Assembly (NCBI RefSeq): GCF_024220585.1 | Contig: NZ_JAMXKF010000006.1 | Location: 125,750 to 189,749, forward strand | Origin: Dyadobacter diqingensis | GTDB lineage: Bacteria; Bacteroidota; Bacteroidia; Cytophagales; Spirosomataceae | Length of the DNA: 64,000 bases | Direction of reading: 5' to 3' | Notes under the pieces: model-generated | Told to the model about the DNA's origin: nothing | The model's input: only the letters and a program-made list of their open reading frames with translations | Database searches by the model: none | Translations under genes and position numbers: made by a program | Shown here: one piece after another, positions 45,675 to 55,259 of the stretch | Layout of the letters: every line of letters begins with the position of its first letter | Position numbering within the stretch: position 1 is the first letter of the stretch

Positions 45675-48083
45675 TCAACGTATAACTGATATCTTAGATC
45701 GCAGTACATCTTCCGTTTTTGTCGTTACCACCAACTGGTAAATGCCGGCCGGTAATGAACTGATATTCATCTCCGAATCCGTGGCGCCGCTAAATGAAAA
45801 CACCTTCCTGCCCAACCTATCGAAAATGGAGATGTCACCCATTGTCCCTGGTTTGAAAATACCTTTTTTTATTTTGACAACATCTGTGCCTGGATTGGGG
45901 TAAAGAATTAGTGTGTTATCGCTGTCAAAAGCAATATAATTGAGGCTGCTAAAGGCAAATGTTCCATCCTGATCAATCATTTTCAACCGGTAATAATTGT
46001 CCTGGGGTAAAGGTTGGTAGTCTGTAAACCGGTAGTACATTTTATCTTCCGATTCACCGATTGCAGCTTTATTTCCAATCGTTTCCCAGCTTTTAGCATC
46101 TGCACTACGCTGTATATCAAATCGCTCTACATTGACCTCTTTGCTTGTTATCCAAGTCAACATTGAAACATTTTTCTCTTTTGTTACATCAAAATCCAGA
46201 AGTCTAACAGGAAGAGCTCCCGATTTTGAGGAAATAAATCCGATGGTTGAAAAGGAGGTGAGGTTAGGGAACTCTATGTAGGATATTCCGTTTTGAACAC
46301 CTGCTGTTCCAACAAGTTGTGTATAGGTTCCGGGTGTGAGTGTCCCGTCCGGTGTAAAATCATCCAGTATTTGCTGAGTTGTTGCCTCCTTTTTAAACCA
46401 AAAATCAGTTCCGCCAGCAATCCTTGTTGCGTCTAGTTCACCAGGTTGGTAATAAAAGCGTATCGTGGCATTAAAGGTAGCCGGTGTATTGAGATTTAAA
46501 GTAAGCAGCCTTCCCATCAGTGCGGAGCGGAATGAAGAATTCTCAAATTGAACCGTCCCGGCTTTCTTTTTAATACGGACAGTAAGCGCATTCAGTTGTG
46601 TTTCACTCAACCCACTGATCGAGAATACAGGTTTTCCGAGCTCGTCGACGAAATAATTAAGTCCGTCAGCTTCTTCGCAATTACTAAATGTATGAGACTC
46701 AACATCTCCGTCGGTAACGACAGGCGTTACCTGATGTTCGAGATTCGCAAAAGTGAAATACGATTCTCCCTGAGGAAATACAGCATGAACAGCATATCTC
46801 GAAAAGCTGGTAGGTGAGTTGATTACATCGGGTCTTAGTTTTACAGATGAGTATGTTTCAAAGGCAGGCGTACTGCTAATCACCAAGTAATTTGACTTGC
46901 AAGGCGTTTCTGCGGGAAACCTGTCCGGCGCAACACCGAGCCATAGCGAATCAGTCATCCCGGTATTTTGCGCACGAAATATTCGCTCAGGCCGGGTACC
47001 TCCGGGAAGGGGCAGTTGAACTGTGCGTTCCAATGGTTTGTCATTGTCCCCGAATAGAAAATATGTGTTGTCATTCAAAAACGGTACAGCAGCAAAACTC
47101 CCCCCTCCAAGCGTTGATACCGGTAAAAATCCTCCCCTGTCCTGGAGGGAAAGTCGCTGATCCAGACCGCTGGAGGAGTGGCGCCCGATTCCGGTGATAT
47201 GATAATTGAAACCAGCGGTGCTTGTCCAAAGATCGGTTATGCCATCCATAGTATATTTCACCGAGTAGGGTGCTTCAATACGAAGAGGAATACTGTATTT
47301 GATAGCTAGGTACGTATGTAAACGGCTGAGTTCAGTTTCTGTGAGCAATCTCCTGTAAATGATTAACTCCGCATAGTCGGTTACTTGCTGTGTGTAGGTT
47401 GCTGCGGGGTCTGCATTCAGATACAAGTTCATGGTGCTAAAATCTGCTCTTTCCCCCGCATGCACAGTTTTTCGTTGCCCATCTAAGGAGATTGTTTTTT
47501 CCAAATAACGGTTAGTCTCCCCGTAGGAAAATGAGGCACCGGAGATGTTAAACTCCCTTGGCTGGTCTTGTGATGTAGAGTACCAGTCGACATTATTTCC
47601 AGAGTTGAGCATGTAGGCTGCACTGAACCTTGCAGTAGATCCGTATCGGGTATATTGTGAGAAGCCGGGATGTGCAGCGTTCTCTCCGAAACCCCAGAGC
47701 CGATTGAATGGGGCAGTGTAAGAACCTGGCCGACTCACGGCGATTACCGTATATGAAGCCGACGGATCATTGGTCAATACCAAACCGGCCGACATTCCGG
47801 CCGTTGCCATCTTTAAAACCGGATTATAGTTCAGCCCGGTGTAGCCATCCGTTTTTTCAAAACTTGAGCGTCCTTGAGTAAAAAGGAAAGGGAGCAGTGC
47901 CACGTTTCCAAAATTCGGATACCAGACATTCGCTGTTTCGTTAAATGCTTTTGCTTCCCACCAGGAATTCAATCCCGACGAAACACCCGCAGGATACGGT
48001 CGTTGCTGAGCTATCGAGCGCGTTGTAAATGCAAAAAGGCAGGCCAGGCTGACTACTGTTCGTAATGAAGTGAATCGTCTCAT
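45675..48083 (-). CDS. Large secreted protein with T9SS sorting domain
   Basis: The 802-aa protein has a signal peptide ending RSIAQ. Residues ~30-270 look like a lectin-like (LamG/concanavalin) fold, with ELIIYRRLLTETELSRLHTY followed by LAIKYSI, a motif common in such Bacteroidota proteins. The middle is beta-rich. The linker ALPVRLLDFDVTKEKNVSML precedes a type A sorting domain (LILYPNPGTDVVKIKKG to RSKISVIR). It stands next to the dead ISL3 element and has no clear operon partner. It is exposed on the surface or released; function unknown. Confidence 0.85.
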   Translation of the reverse strand: MRRFTSLRTVVSLACLFAFTTRSIAQQRPYPAGVSSGLNSWWEAKAFNETANVWYPNFGNVALLPFLFTQGRSSFEKTDGYTGLNYNPVLKMATAGMSAGLVLTNDPSASYTVIAVSRPGSYTAPFNRLWGFGENAAHPGFSQYTRYGSTARFSAAYMLNSGNNVDWYSTSQDQPREFNISGASFSYGETNRYLEKTISLDGQRKTVHAGERADFSTMNLYLNADPAATYTQQVTDYAELIIYRRLLTETELSRLHTYLAIKYSIPLRIEAPYSVKYTMDGITDLWTSTAGFNYHITGIGRHSSSGLDQRLSLQDRGGFLPVSTLGGGSFAAVPFLNDNTYFLFGDNDKPLERTVQLPLPGGTRPERIFRAQNTGMTDSLWLGVAPDRFPAETPCKSNYLVISSTPAFETYSSVKLRPDVINSPTSFSRYAVHAVFPQGESYFTFANLEHQVTPVVTDGDVESHTFSNCEEADGLNYFVDELGKPVFSISGLSETQLNALTVRIKKKAGTVQFENSSFRSALMGRLLTLNLNTPATFNATIRFYYQPGELDATRIAGGTDFWFKKEATTQQILDDFTPDGTLTPGTYTQLVGTAGVQNGISYIEFPNLTSFSTIGFISSKSGALPVRLLDFDVTKEKNVSMLTWITSKEVNVERFDIQRSADAKSWETIGNKAAIGESEDKMYYRFTDYQPLPQDNYYRLKMIDQDGTFAFSSLNYIAFDSDNTLILYPNPGTDVVKIKKGIFKPGTMGDISIFDRLGRKVFSFSGATDSEMNISSLPAGIYQLVVTTKTEDVLRSKISVIR

Positions 48084-48109
48084 AGTTGTAAATTTTGTGA
48101 GTCAAATGG

Positions 48110-48571
48110 ATGAATTGCATTCATTATCAATTACTTAAAATAGTGAAAGATTCTTGCTTGAACGGAAATTCGAGCTTTCATGACGGAAACATTGTTAACC
48201 TACGTTTCGACTACGGTAGTACCTGGCAGCCAGAGCTGGTGATTCGCAATTTTGTCTTCGTTCCAGCAGACAGCAAATCATCCAGCGCTGCGCTGGTTGG
48301 CAGGTCGAATTCAGGCCAGCTTGACTTCGGTTACACCTGCTATATGTCTGAAAAAATTACCATTAAAAATCTCCGCATAGAAGATTCCAAGCATCCGGAA
48401 AATTACCACGGGCCTGCCATTTTCATCAATTTTAGTTCCGAAATGACCGGCGATTCCAACAGGGAAAAGTTTCACTTTGTCAACACCAAAGAGGTTATCA
48501 TCAGGAATGTGACTACTGCCAGCGGGAAAGCGGTGCAGATTAGTCAAAATGCTTTTATGTTAAAGATCTGA
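48110..48571 (+). pseudogene. Fragment of a right-handed beta-helix protein
   Basis: The 153-codon frame has no signal peptide and starts in the middle of what looks like parallel beta-helix rungs (NIVNLRFDYGSTWQPELVIR, EKITIKNLRIEDSKHPENYH, KEVIIRNVTTASGKAVQISQ). This pattern fits polysaccharide lyases or similar glycan-active proteins. Both ends seem cut. It is divergent from the T9SS protein gene and convergent with the lipoprotein gene at 48597. I read it as a remnant. Confidence 0.45.
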
Positions 48572-48596
48572 AGGTCAATGCTGATCGCTCACTATT

Positions 48597-48962
48597 TTAA
48601 AAATTTGTGTCAATTGTCCTTTCACTACATTTCGATGTCATAACATTTACTGCCGGAAACTGATCTATCACCAGACCTGCACTGTTCACACTTGCTATTG
48701 ACAATACATAAGTATTCGTTTTCAAGTGCAAAGTGTCTTTTATTACTCCCACAGCAGTTATTTTTGTCCTGACAACCCCGCTACCATTTGTGGTTATGTC
48801 TATTGCATGCTTTACCGAACCAGAAGTATAGTTTACAGTTATAATGCCGTATTCATTTTTCTCGCAATCCTGAGTGATAACTTCTTCCTCTTTATTACTA
48901 CACGCGAAGGTTAGGAAGATCGAGGAAAAAAGGATTGCTATTTTTTTAAGTTGTGTTTTCAC
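48597..48962 (-). CDS. Small lipoprotein
   Basis: The 121-aa product has a lipoprotein signal peptide (lipobox LTFAC, Cys21) followed by charged residues (SNKEEE) and an all-beta-like domain that may adopt an Ig-type fold. It is the last gene of a leftward group with the di-haem peroxidase (94 nt upstream) and the lipocalin-like protein, and may be an accessory part of that exported redox system. The function is not recognised. Confidence 0.7.
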   Translation of the reverse strand: MKTQLKKIAILFSSIFLTFACSNKEEEVITQDCEKNEYGIITVNYTSGSVKHAIDITTNGSGVVRTKITAVGVIKDTLHLKTNTYVLSIASVNSAGLVIDQFPAVNVMTSKCSERTIDTNF

Positions 48963-49056
48963 GATTAGTACGTTAGTTAGTTTAAATAGTTCCGTTGTTT
49001 TTATTTCTCAATTTCTGCCAATCCTGCTCGTTCTTGTAAAAATGTACCATTCACTT

Positions 49057-49998
49057 TTATTTCATAAAACGTTGGTCGGTAAGTGAAATTAGAAAGTTTT
49101 CCAAATCCAGTTTTTCAGCATCAGTCAATTGCAATGGCCTGATTAGTATCGTGTCCCTGTTCATAGCTTTCGGAATAATGAGGTCGGGGTTATTGTAATA
49201 GTCGATCACTTCTTTGAGCGATTTGAACATTCCATTGTGCATGTAAGGTGCTGTGACCGCTATGTTTCGTAAAGAACCGATTTTGAATTTTCCAAGATCT
49301 GATTCCTTGTGCGTAATGGCTGACCTGCCGCTGTCAAGGTGCATGCTACCATCAAATAACCCAATGTTCCGGAATTCGACATTATTGAAATCCGGGCCAA
49401 AATGGCATTGAATGCATTTGGCTTTGGTATTAAAAAGCTTGAACCCTCGTTTCGCAGAAGCGCTGACCGCATCTTCATTATCATTGACGCGCCAGTCATC
49501 AAACGGACTGTTGTTAGTTTCCAGCGAACGTTCGAAATCCGAAAGCGCTTTTGCCAAAGTCTTTTTAGAAGGATTTTCTTTGAAAATGCGCAGGAACGAC
49601 TGTCGATAAAATACATTGCTATTTAGTCGCGCAATGGCTGAGTCGACAGGTAAATCCATTTCTACCGGATTTCCGATCGGAATCAATGCCTGCTCTTCCA
49701 GTGTGGAAGCTCTGCCATCCCAGAAAAAACTTTCCTGCAAACGCATGTTCATAGCCGAAGGCGTATTCCTTGTCCCCAGGCGACCATTTACGCAAGGGCT
49801 CAGCGCCAGCGTGTCCGCAAAGGCGAAATTTTCTTTGTGGCAGGAAGCGCAGCTGATCGTGCGGTTGTCAGATAGGATCGGATCGGAGAATAGCCGTTTC
49901 CCCAATTCCATGGAGCTGGCTGGCTCAGATTCATGCATGACGCTGGCGATAAAAAGCAGCGGAATGACGCAAATCAGAATGAAGATTCTTGCTTTCAC
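49057..49998 (-). CDS. Di-haem cytochrome c peroxidase/MauG family protein
   Basis: The 313-aa protein has an N-terminal membrane/signal segment and two c-type haem sites, C50-A-S-C-H54 and C195-I-Q-C-H199, with the family motifs LGKRLFSDPILSDNRTISC, GTRNTPSAMNM, FFWDGRASTLEEQA and TAPYMHNGMFKSLKEVIDYY. Members reduce hydrogen peroxide or oxidise other proteins in the periplasm. Length is near normal for the family. The gene starts 16 nt after the lipocalin-like gene; both are downstream of a hybrid sensor kinase that may control them. Confidence 0.9.
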   Translation of the reverse strand: MKARIFILICVIPLLFIASVMHESEPASSMELGKRLFSDPILSDNRTISCASCHKENFAFADTLALSPCVNGRLGTRNTPSAMNMRLQESFFWDGRASTLEEQALIPIGNPVEMDLPVDSAIARLNSNVFYRQSFLRIFKENPSKKTLAKALSDFERSLETNNSPFDDWRVNDNEDAVSASAKRGFKLFNTKAKCIQCHFGPDFNNVEFRNIGLFDGSMHLDSGRSAITHKESDLGKFKIGSLRNIAVTAPYMHNGMFKSLKEVIDYYNNPDLIIPKAMNRDTILIRPLQLTDAEKLDLENFLISLTDQRFMK

Positions 49999-50014
49999 TG
50001 GTCCGTCGCTCAGG

Positions 50015-50398
50015 TTACTTTTTCTGCATTTTTTTAACTCTCAAACCATGGGCGCCTTCGTAGCGCTCCTTGCAGGTGTCGGAAATCGCTGTAAATGATA
50101 AGGAATCCTGAGCGAAATATTTGAGCCGGTATGTTCCGTAATAAGCTATGTTACAGCTATTGTCGGAAACGCTCATAGTATCGTCTTTAATAAAATACTT
50201 ACCATTAATAAATGCTTTCCCGTTGACGATCCCATCGTATGTGCTGTCTGCACGGAACACGAACACCAAGTCGAGTGGCCCGTCAGGTGTTTTTTGGATC
50301 TTGTTCCAGCGCCCCAGGATCCGGTTATCCGGAATGGTGAAGGAGAATGTGAATGAAAGAATAGCAATACTTCCAAGTGCAATCAATGCATTTTTCAT
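50015..50398 (-). CDS. Lipocalin-like small exported protein
   Basis: The open frame extends upstream into the sensor kinase gene, but the natural start is ATG 50398 (or ATG 50407, three codons earlier), because MKNALIALGSIAILSFTFSF is a signal peptide. The mature ~105 residues begin RILGRWNKIQKTPDGPLDLV, a lipocalin-like opening with G-x-W, and continue as beta strands. It is 16 nt before the peroxidase gene. It could bind a small ligand; no partner is proven. Confidence 0.72.
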   Translation of the reverse strand: MKNALIALGSIAILSFTFSFTIPDNRILGRWNKIQKTPDGPLDLVFVFRADSTYDGIVNGKAFINGKYFIKDDTMSVSDNSCNIAYYGTYRLKYFAQDSLSFTAISDTCKERYEGAHGLRVKKMQKK

Positions 50399-50528
50399 GA
50401 TCGTCATATGTTGTGATTTAAGATAATCACAAAACACGGCTATTCGATTTAAAACGGAATTTGCTTTTGTTGCAAATGCATTTGAAAAAGTGCCAAATGC
50501 AGAAAAAAAGCTTTGCCAGAACGAGAAA

Positions 50529-53468
50529 TCAGGTATTTTTGAAAACATCACTCGGCGGAAATCCAAAGTGGCGTGCAAAGCTGGTGGAGAAATTGGCAGG
50601 GTTGCCATAACCTACCATATAACCGACCTCAGCGACAGATCCGGCATTTTTTTGAAGTAATTCCATTGCCTTATCCATCCGCACGGTGCGGATCAGATCG
50701 CCCGGGGTTTGATTAATGAGTGCTTTCAATTTTCTGTGGAATTGCGTTCTGCTCAGGCCGACATCACTTCCCAGCAGTTCTGCACTGTACGTTTCATCGG
50801 ACCAATGTGCTTCCAATGCATTGCGTACCTTGGTTAGAAACGCTTGTTCCATTGAGGGCAGCTCTGCCGTCTGGGCAAGCCACAAGTTATTGCTGTTGTA
50901 CTTTTCACGAAGGAACTGGCGCAGGCTGATTAGGTTTTCAATCTGCGCGATCAATTCCGGTTCATAAAACGGTTTGCTCAGATAGGCATCTGCGCCTGTT
51001 TGTAAACCTGTAATCCTGCTGGCGACATCTACTTTTGCAGTTAAAATAATGACAGGAATGTGGCTGGTTTTTTCATTGCTTTTAGTCGCCGTACAAACCT
51101 CATACCCATCTTTGCCGGGCATCATCAGATCGGTGATAATCAAATCCGGGATATTCTCCAATGCCAGCGTGATGCCATCTTCACCGTTTTCGGCTTCCAA
51201 AACGCGGTAATTGCCAGACAGGGACGAACGTATAAATGCCCTCAGGTCCGCATTGTCCTCAATGATCAGAATCAGGTTTGAATCTGCCGATTGCAGAAAT
51301 GGAATCTCCCCAGCTCTCCTTTCCCGTTGCTTTGGTACGTTGCTGGTAGCAGATACCGCTGGTTCCGGCGATTGCTGTTCCGGCAAAATTTCGATCGGAA
51401 GGTTTAAAGTAACCGTTGTGCCGACGCCTTCCCCACTTTCTACCTCAATGGATCCATCGAGTAGCTCAATGAGTTCTTTTGTGAGCGCCAGCCCGATTCC
51501 CGTACCTTCCTGAGGACGGCTATCAGATGAATCAACCTGAAAAAACCGGTCGAAAATAAAGGGCAGTTTTTTAGGTGAAATACCTATCCCGGTATCTGTC
51601 ACCCGGGCCTGAAGCTGCCTGAAATTATTGTCATTTGAAAATATCAGGTCTACCGAAATGCTCCCGCCGCTTGTGGTGAATTTCAATGCATTGGAAACCA
51701 GATTGTAGAAAATATTTTCAAATTTGGCACGATCCACGTTCGCAGTACATTTTTCTATGTTCGATGAAAAATGAAGTGTTATCTGTTTTTCATTAGCTAA
51801 TGTTTCAAAAGAACCACAAATGCTCCTCAACAAACTGATCAATTCCTCGGGGGTTTGGTTCACTTCCATTTTACCCGCTTCCAGCTTACTGAGATCCAGC
51901 AGCTGATTGATCATTTTCAAAAGTCTTTTACCACTTTTGATGATCAGGCTCGTTTCGCTTCGCGTTTTAACATCCGGATTTTGGCTATGGATCCTTTCGG
52001 CCGGACCGAGGATAAGCGTGAGCGGTGTACGAAATTCATGTGTCAAATTGATGAAAAACCGCGATTTAAAAATGTCCAGTTCCCTGAGTTTATCGGCTTG
52101 CTGCTGTACCTCGGCTGTTCTTTCTTTTACGGTTTTTTCCAGTGTCTCCGCCTGTTTTTCGATCAATTGCCTTTTATCTCTTTCGACCTGAAGGTTTTCC
52201 GACGATAGTTTTTCAATTTCAACAAGCCGCAAACTCAAATCATTATTGGTCCGTGCAAAGTCGAGAGCTAGGAAAATAGAAAAGCACAAAGGCATAGCAA
52301 GTAATCCAATCGCCATTAGGGCGTCTGCCGCTTCATATCGGCCTTCCCAGATATTAAACGCGTCAGTACCAACAAAAAAGAAAAATAAAACAGTGATAAA
52401 CATTCCCGTCCAGATCAGCCATATACCTTTCCTTCCCGACCGGAACTGCTTCCATATTACCCAAAGGCCGTCGCTGATCAGGACAAGAAAATAAAGATCA
52501 AAAAGATGGTTTCCGGTAGCATAAGGGAAAAAACCGTAGAAAATTAAATAGTAGCACCCAGGGAGAAGGATCAGAGCAAGTCGTATTCCTGAAATACTTA
52601 CTTTCCCGATTTCGTAAAGCATTAAACCACCAAATATGGTCGCCAGGGTTTTAGAAATGTTAAACGCGATCGAACCTAACAATTGAAAATTGGGTATGGA
52701 TGTTTCCGCATATAAATAGCGAAATAGCAAGGTCCCGGCTGCTGATGCGACAAACAATGCGTAGTATAGGTTAACTTTCTCTTTTGGATAAAAGATAAAC
52801 AAAAGAAGATGAAGCAACGTGAAGGCCGATAATGCCCCAAAACTGAGCATTTGATTACGGCTTGTGGGTGAGGTTGAGCTTAAAGAGAAAGACAATTTCT
52901 GGTAATTGCCGATGTATGATTCGAACCCGACAAAGTCTGGAAATGGAGGCGCGTAATTGACATATCGAATCGCAATCAGTACCGTATCTCCTTTATGCAC
53001 GTCAAACGGAATGAGCAGCTTCGGCGCACGTTCTGCAACAGTTCCCTTTGCATTCAGTCCGATTTTGCCATAGCCGCCTTTTTTAACTCCATTGATGTAA
53101 ATCTCCGAGGCGCCGTCGTGATTGATCCGGAACGCAAGAGTTTGCGCATTGAGCGTGGAATCAATAATAAGCTGTAATCTGAACCAACCAATACCTTTCC
53201 AGCCCTTAGGTAGTGCTCCTTCTCCGAAAACGCTTTTTATCTCAACCCATTTGTTATCCTTAAACAGGGCCGATGACCATTCCGCGCGATCTCCGGGCTG
53301 GAACTTCCATTTGGATTTTTGTAAAGACAAGGAATTGGCCCTATTAACAAGGCTGTCGGCCGACACATGTACAACGGAAGACTGAGCCCGGATTTCACTG
53401 CAAGAGATTACGCAAAAAAGCAGCACAAAAATATGTATCTTCAAAATGTTGCTTAACACGATGGTCAC
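50529..53468 (-). CDS. Hybrid sensor histidine kinase with 7TM-DISM sensor, receiver and AraC HTH
   Basis: The 979-aa protein combines: signal peptide; a galactose-binding-like periplasmic domain (residues ~30-180, GIGWFRLQLIIDST, NHDGASEIYINGV); seven membrane helices (~200-400); a coiled coil; HisKA with H477 (NLTHEFRTPLTLILG); HATPase (NIFYNLVSNALKFTTSGG, DTGIGI, GTGIGLALTKELIEL); receiver with D780 (DLIITDLMMPGKDGYE); and a C-terminal AraC-type HTH (VGYMVGYGNPANFSTSFARH). It therefore senses a signal outside the cell and binds DNA itself. All key catalytic residues are present. The downstream lipocalin-like, peroxidase and lipoprotein genes are probable targets. Confidence 0.92.
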   Translation of the reverse strand: MTIVLSNILKIHIFVLLFCVISCSEIRAQSSVVHVSADSLVNRANSLSLQKSKWKFQPGDRAEWSSALFKDNKWVEIKSVFGEGALPKGWKGIGWFRLQLIIDSTLNAQTLAFRINHDGASEIYINGVKKGGYGKIGLNAKGTVAERAPKLLIPFDVHKGDTVLIAIRYVNYAPPFPDFVGFESYIGNYQKLSFSLSSTSPTSRNQMLSFGALSAFTLLHLLLFIFYPKEKVNLYYALFVASAAGTLLFRYLYAETSIPNFQLLGSIAFNISKTLATIFGGLMLYEIGKVSISGIRLALILLPGCYYLIFYGFFPYATGNHLFDLYFLVLISDGLWVIWKQFRSGRKGIWLIWTGMFITVLFFFFVGTDAFNIWEGRYEAADALMAIGLLAMPLCFSIFLALDFARTNNDLSLRLVEIEKLSSENLQVERDKRQLIEKQAETLEKTVKERTAEVQQQADKLRELDIFKSRFFINLTHEFRTPLTLILGPAERIHSQNPDVKTRSETSLIIKSGKRLLKMINQLLDLSKLEAGKMEVNQTPEELISLLRSICGSFETLANEKQITLHFSSNIEKCTANVDRAKFENIFYNLVSNALKFTTSGGSISVDLIFSNDNNFRQLQARVTDTGIGISPKKLPFIFDRFFQVDSSDSRPQEGTGIGLALTKELIELLDGSIEVESGEGVGTTVTLNLPIEILPEQQSPEPAVSATSNVPKQRERRAGEIPFLQSADSNLILIIEDNADLRAFIRSSLSGNYRVLEAENGEDGITLALENIPDLIITDLMMPGKDGYEVCTATKSNEKTSHIPVIILTAKVDVASRITGLQTGADAYLSKPFYEPELIAQIENLISLRQFLREKYNSNNLWLAQTAELPSMEQAFLTKVRNALEAHWSDETYSAELLGSDVGLSRTQFHRKLKALINQTPGDLIRTVRMDKAMELLQKNAGSVAEVGYMVGYGNPANFSTSFARHFGFPPSDVFKNT

Positions 53469-53615
53469 GGGCCGGCAGAATTAATGATACTACAACTTAG
53501 TAATTGACAGTGACAAAAGCAAAGAAGTTGTTTGGATTAAAAAACAAAAACCTGTTAAATCGCAAACGAATCAAGTAATAATTCTATTCCAATCTTATTT
53601 TCAAATCGCTGATTA

Positions 53616-53854
53616 ATGCAAAAACTGCTTCTTCTCTTTGCTTGCTTTGTTTGCCTTTCAACTGTCAAGCGAAAGGTGCTCTCGCCGAAGCGGATAGTGT
53701 AAAAAAACTTAAAATGAATGTTAAATTTATAAAGATGCCACCCAGACCCGGGCGGCATCTTTACAATGAGAGATTTTATTGGTACACCGAAGGCTATTTT
53801 CAGAAATGGATTTGTAATCTCCCCTATTGCTTTCTTTCAATTTTCAACAACTAA
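53616..53854 (+). pseudogene. Possible small exported peptide gene with a frameshift
   Basis: ATG 53616 opens a hydrophobic start (MQKLLLLFACFVCL) that stops after 28 codons. One more T in CCTTTC (about 53656) would join it to FNCQAKGALAEADSVKKLKM in another frame, up to a stop at 53854. The second half, however, overlaps a GC-rich hairpin, so coding is doubtful. Confidence 0.25.
53729..53762. terminator. GC-rich hairpin, probable bidirectional terminator
   Basis: Perfect 10-bp arms TAAAGATGCC (53729-53738) and GGCATCTTTA (53753-53762). A short T run follows the stem on both strands. It lies ~75 nt beyond the integrase stop codon, which makes it a good terminator for that gene. Confidence 0.6.
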
Positions 53855-55099
53855 TGATCCTGCAATTACTTTCCCAGAAGACAATTTGGTCTTTAAAATA
53901 TGCATATCTCTACTCACCTTAATATCCAAAATCTTGGCATAAATCTGTGTGGTACGGATATTGGTATGCCCAAGCATCTTCGATACCGTTTCAATAGGAA
54001 CGCCATTCTGTAAGGTAACTGTTGCAAAGGTATGCCGGGCCACATGGCAGGTCATCGTTTTACTAATGCCACACAGCACCGCAATTTCTTTTAAATACTC
54101 ATTCATCTTCTGGTTGCTGGGCACCGGTAGAAGATTTCCTCGAAGAAGACAAAAAGGATGATTTTTGTATTGATCAATAATCTTCCAAGCCTCGGGCAGC
54201 AAAGGAATGTGACAATTTTCATTTGTTTTTATCCGTTGCGTAATTAGCCAATGCTCTCCATCAAAACCTACTGAAACGTCAGATGTTTTTAGTTTCTGTA
54301 CATCACTATAAGCGAGCCCGGTGCAACAACAAAACAAAAAGGTATCTCTAACCTGAGAAAGACGTTCAGAAACAAACTCCTTGCCGGCAATTAACTCAAT
54401 TTCTTGCTGCGTCAGTATCACCTTTTCTACCTTTTTGTATTTTCCCTTGAAATTTGCAAACGGATCTATTTGAATCCAGCTGTTATTCAGGCAAATGTTA
54501 AGGATCTTGCGAAACATCTTCATGTGTTTGACGGACGCATTGTTACCCATTTCCCGAACAGTTCGTAGATATAATTCGTAGTCGGCCACAAAGGCAAAGT
54601 CGATTTTCTTGATATCAAATTTCTTGATATCAAAATCCGAAGCCTTGTATCTATCTTTTAAAAAGGCCACGGTGTGACGTTCCAGGACTTGGTACCGTTT
54701 AAGGGTGCCTGCTGCATATTCGGTACCCACAAGCGCTTCCATACACTGATTATGTTCCTTGATAATACCTAAAAGCATTCTCGACTTTTCAATCCGACCA
54801 AGAAATTTACTCTTAAGAGATTCAGCGGTAACTATTTCACCACTTCTTACAAGTTCGCTGTGTGCATCAAATAACTTCTGTTGTAAATTGGCAAAATAAG
54901 CATTTACTGAGCGAGCGTCCTCCTTACTCCCTGACATTCTCCCGGATTTAGCGTTCCACCGTTTAGGATCGCACTGCCTTCCTGTCGCAATTTCGGCTCT
55001 TTTCGAATTAATTGTAATCCTCAGATAAACGGGCACATCACCGCTTTCATAGTTCTTTTGCTTTTTCAAATAGAAAAGTAGACTGAAATTTGTCTTCAT
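53837..55099 (-). CDS. Tyrosine recombinase (Bacteroidota site-specific integrase)
   Basis: Starting at ATG 55099 (MKTNFSLLFYLKKQKNYESG) the enzyme has 420 aa. Domains: N-terminal arm-binding (ITINSKRAEIATGRQCDPKRW), a SAM-like core-binding domain (TLKRYQVLERHTVAFLKDRY) and the catalytic domain. The catalytic box TCHVARHTFATVTLQNGVPI with ETVSKMLGHTNIRTTQIYAK contains the H-x-x-R, His and Tyr nucleophile (codon 53939-53941). As in many Bacteroidota integrases the first Arg of the family is not in its usual place (CCCTGLAYSDVQKL). It should recombine short att sites. No conjugation or phage genes lie around it, so any element is small or decayed. Confidence 0.88.
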   Translation of the reverse strand: MKTNFSLLFYLKKQKNYESGDVPVYLRITINSKRAEIATGRQCDPKRWNAKSGRMSGSKEDARSVNAYFANLQQKLFDAHSELVRSGEIVTAESLKSKFLGRIEKSRMLLGIIKEHNQCMEALVGTEYAAGTLKRYQVLERHTVAFLKDRYKASDFDIKKFDIKKIDFAFVADYELYLRTVREMGNNASVKHMKMFRKILNICLNNSWIQIDPFANFKGKYKKVEKVILTQQEIELIAGKEFVSERLSQVRDTFLFCCCTGLAYSDVQKLKTSDVSVGFDGEHWLITQRIKTNENCHIPLLPEAWKIIDQYKNHPFCLLRGNLLPVPSNQKMNEYLKEIAVLCGISKTMTCHVARHTFATVTLQNGVPIETVSKMLGHTNIRTTQIYAKILDIKVSRDMHILKTKLSSGKVIAGSLVVEN

Positions 55100-55203
55100 A
55101 ACTTTTTTAGTTAAAAGGTTAAACAAAGTTAGTCTTGCAAATCAGGCAGCACAAGATGCTCACTCATATAACAATCTGTGAAACAATTATTTAAACCGAT
55201 TTT

Positions 55204-55247
55204 GGTGAGTTTATGAATGCTGGAATTTACTCACCGAATCACTCACC
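55204..55247. repeat. Clustered ACTCACC repeats near the integrase start, possible att/arm sites
   Basis: GGTGAGT at 55204-55210, ACTCACC at 55229-55235 and CACTCACC at 55240-55247 form one inverted and one direct pair between the integrase start and the broken ene-reductase gene. That position fits recombinase binding sites, but no second att copy was found in the window. Confidence 0.35.
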
Positions 55248-55259
55248 TTTTTTTGAGAA

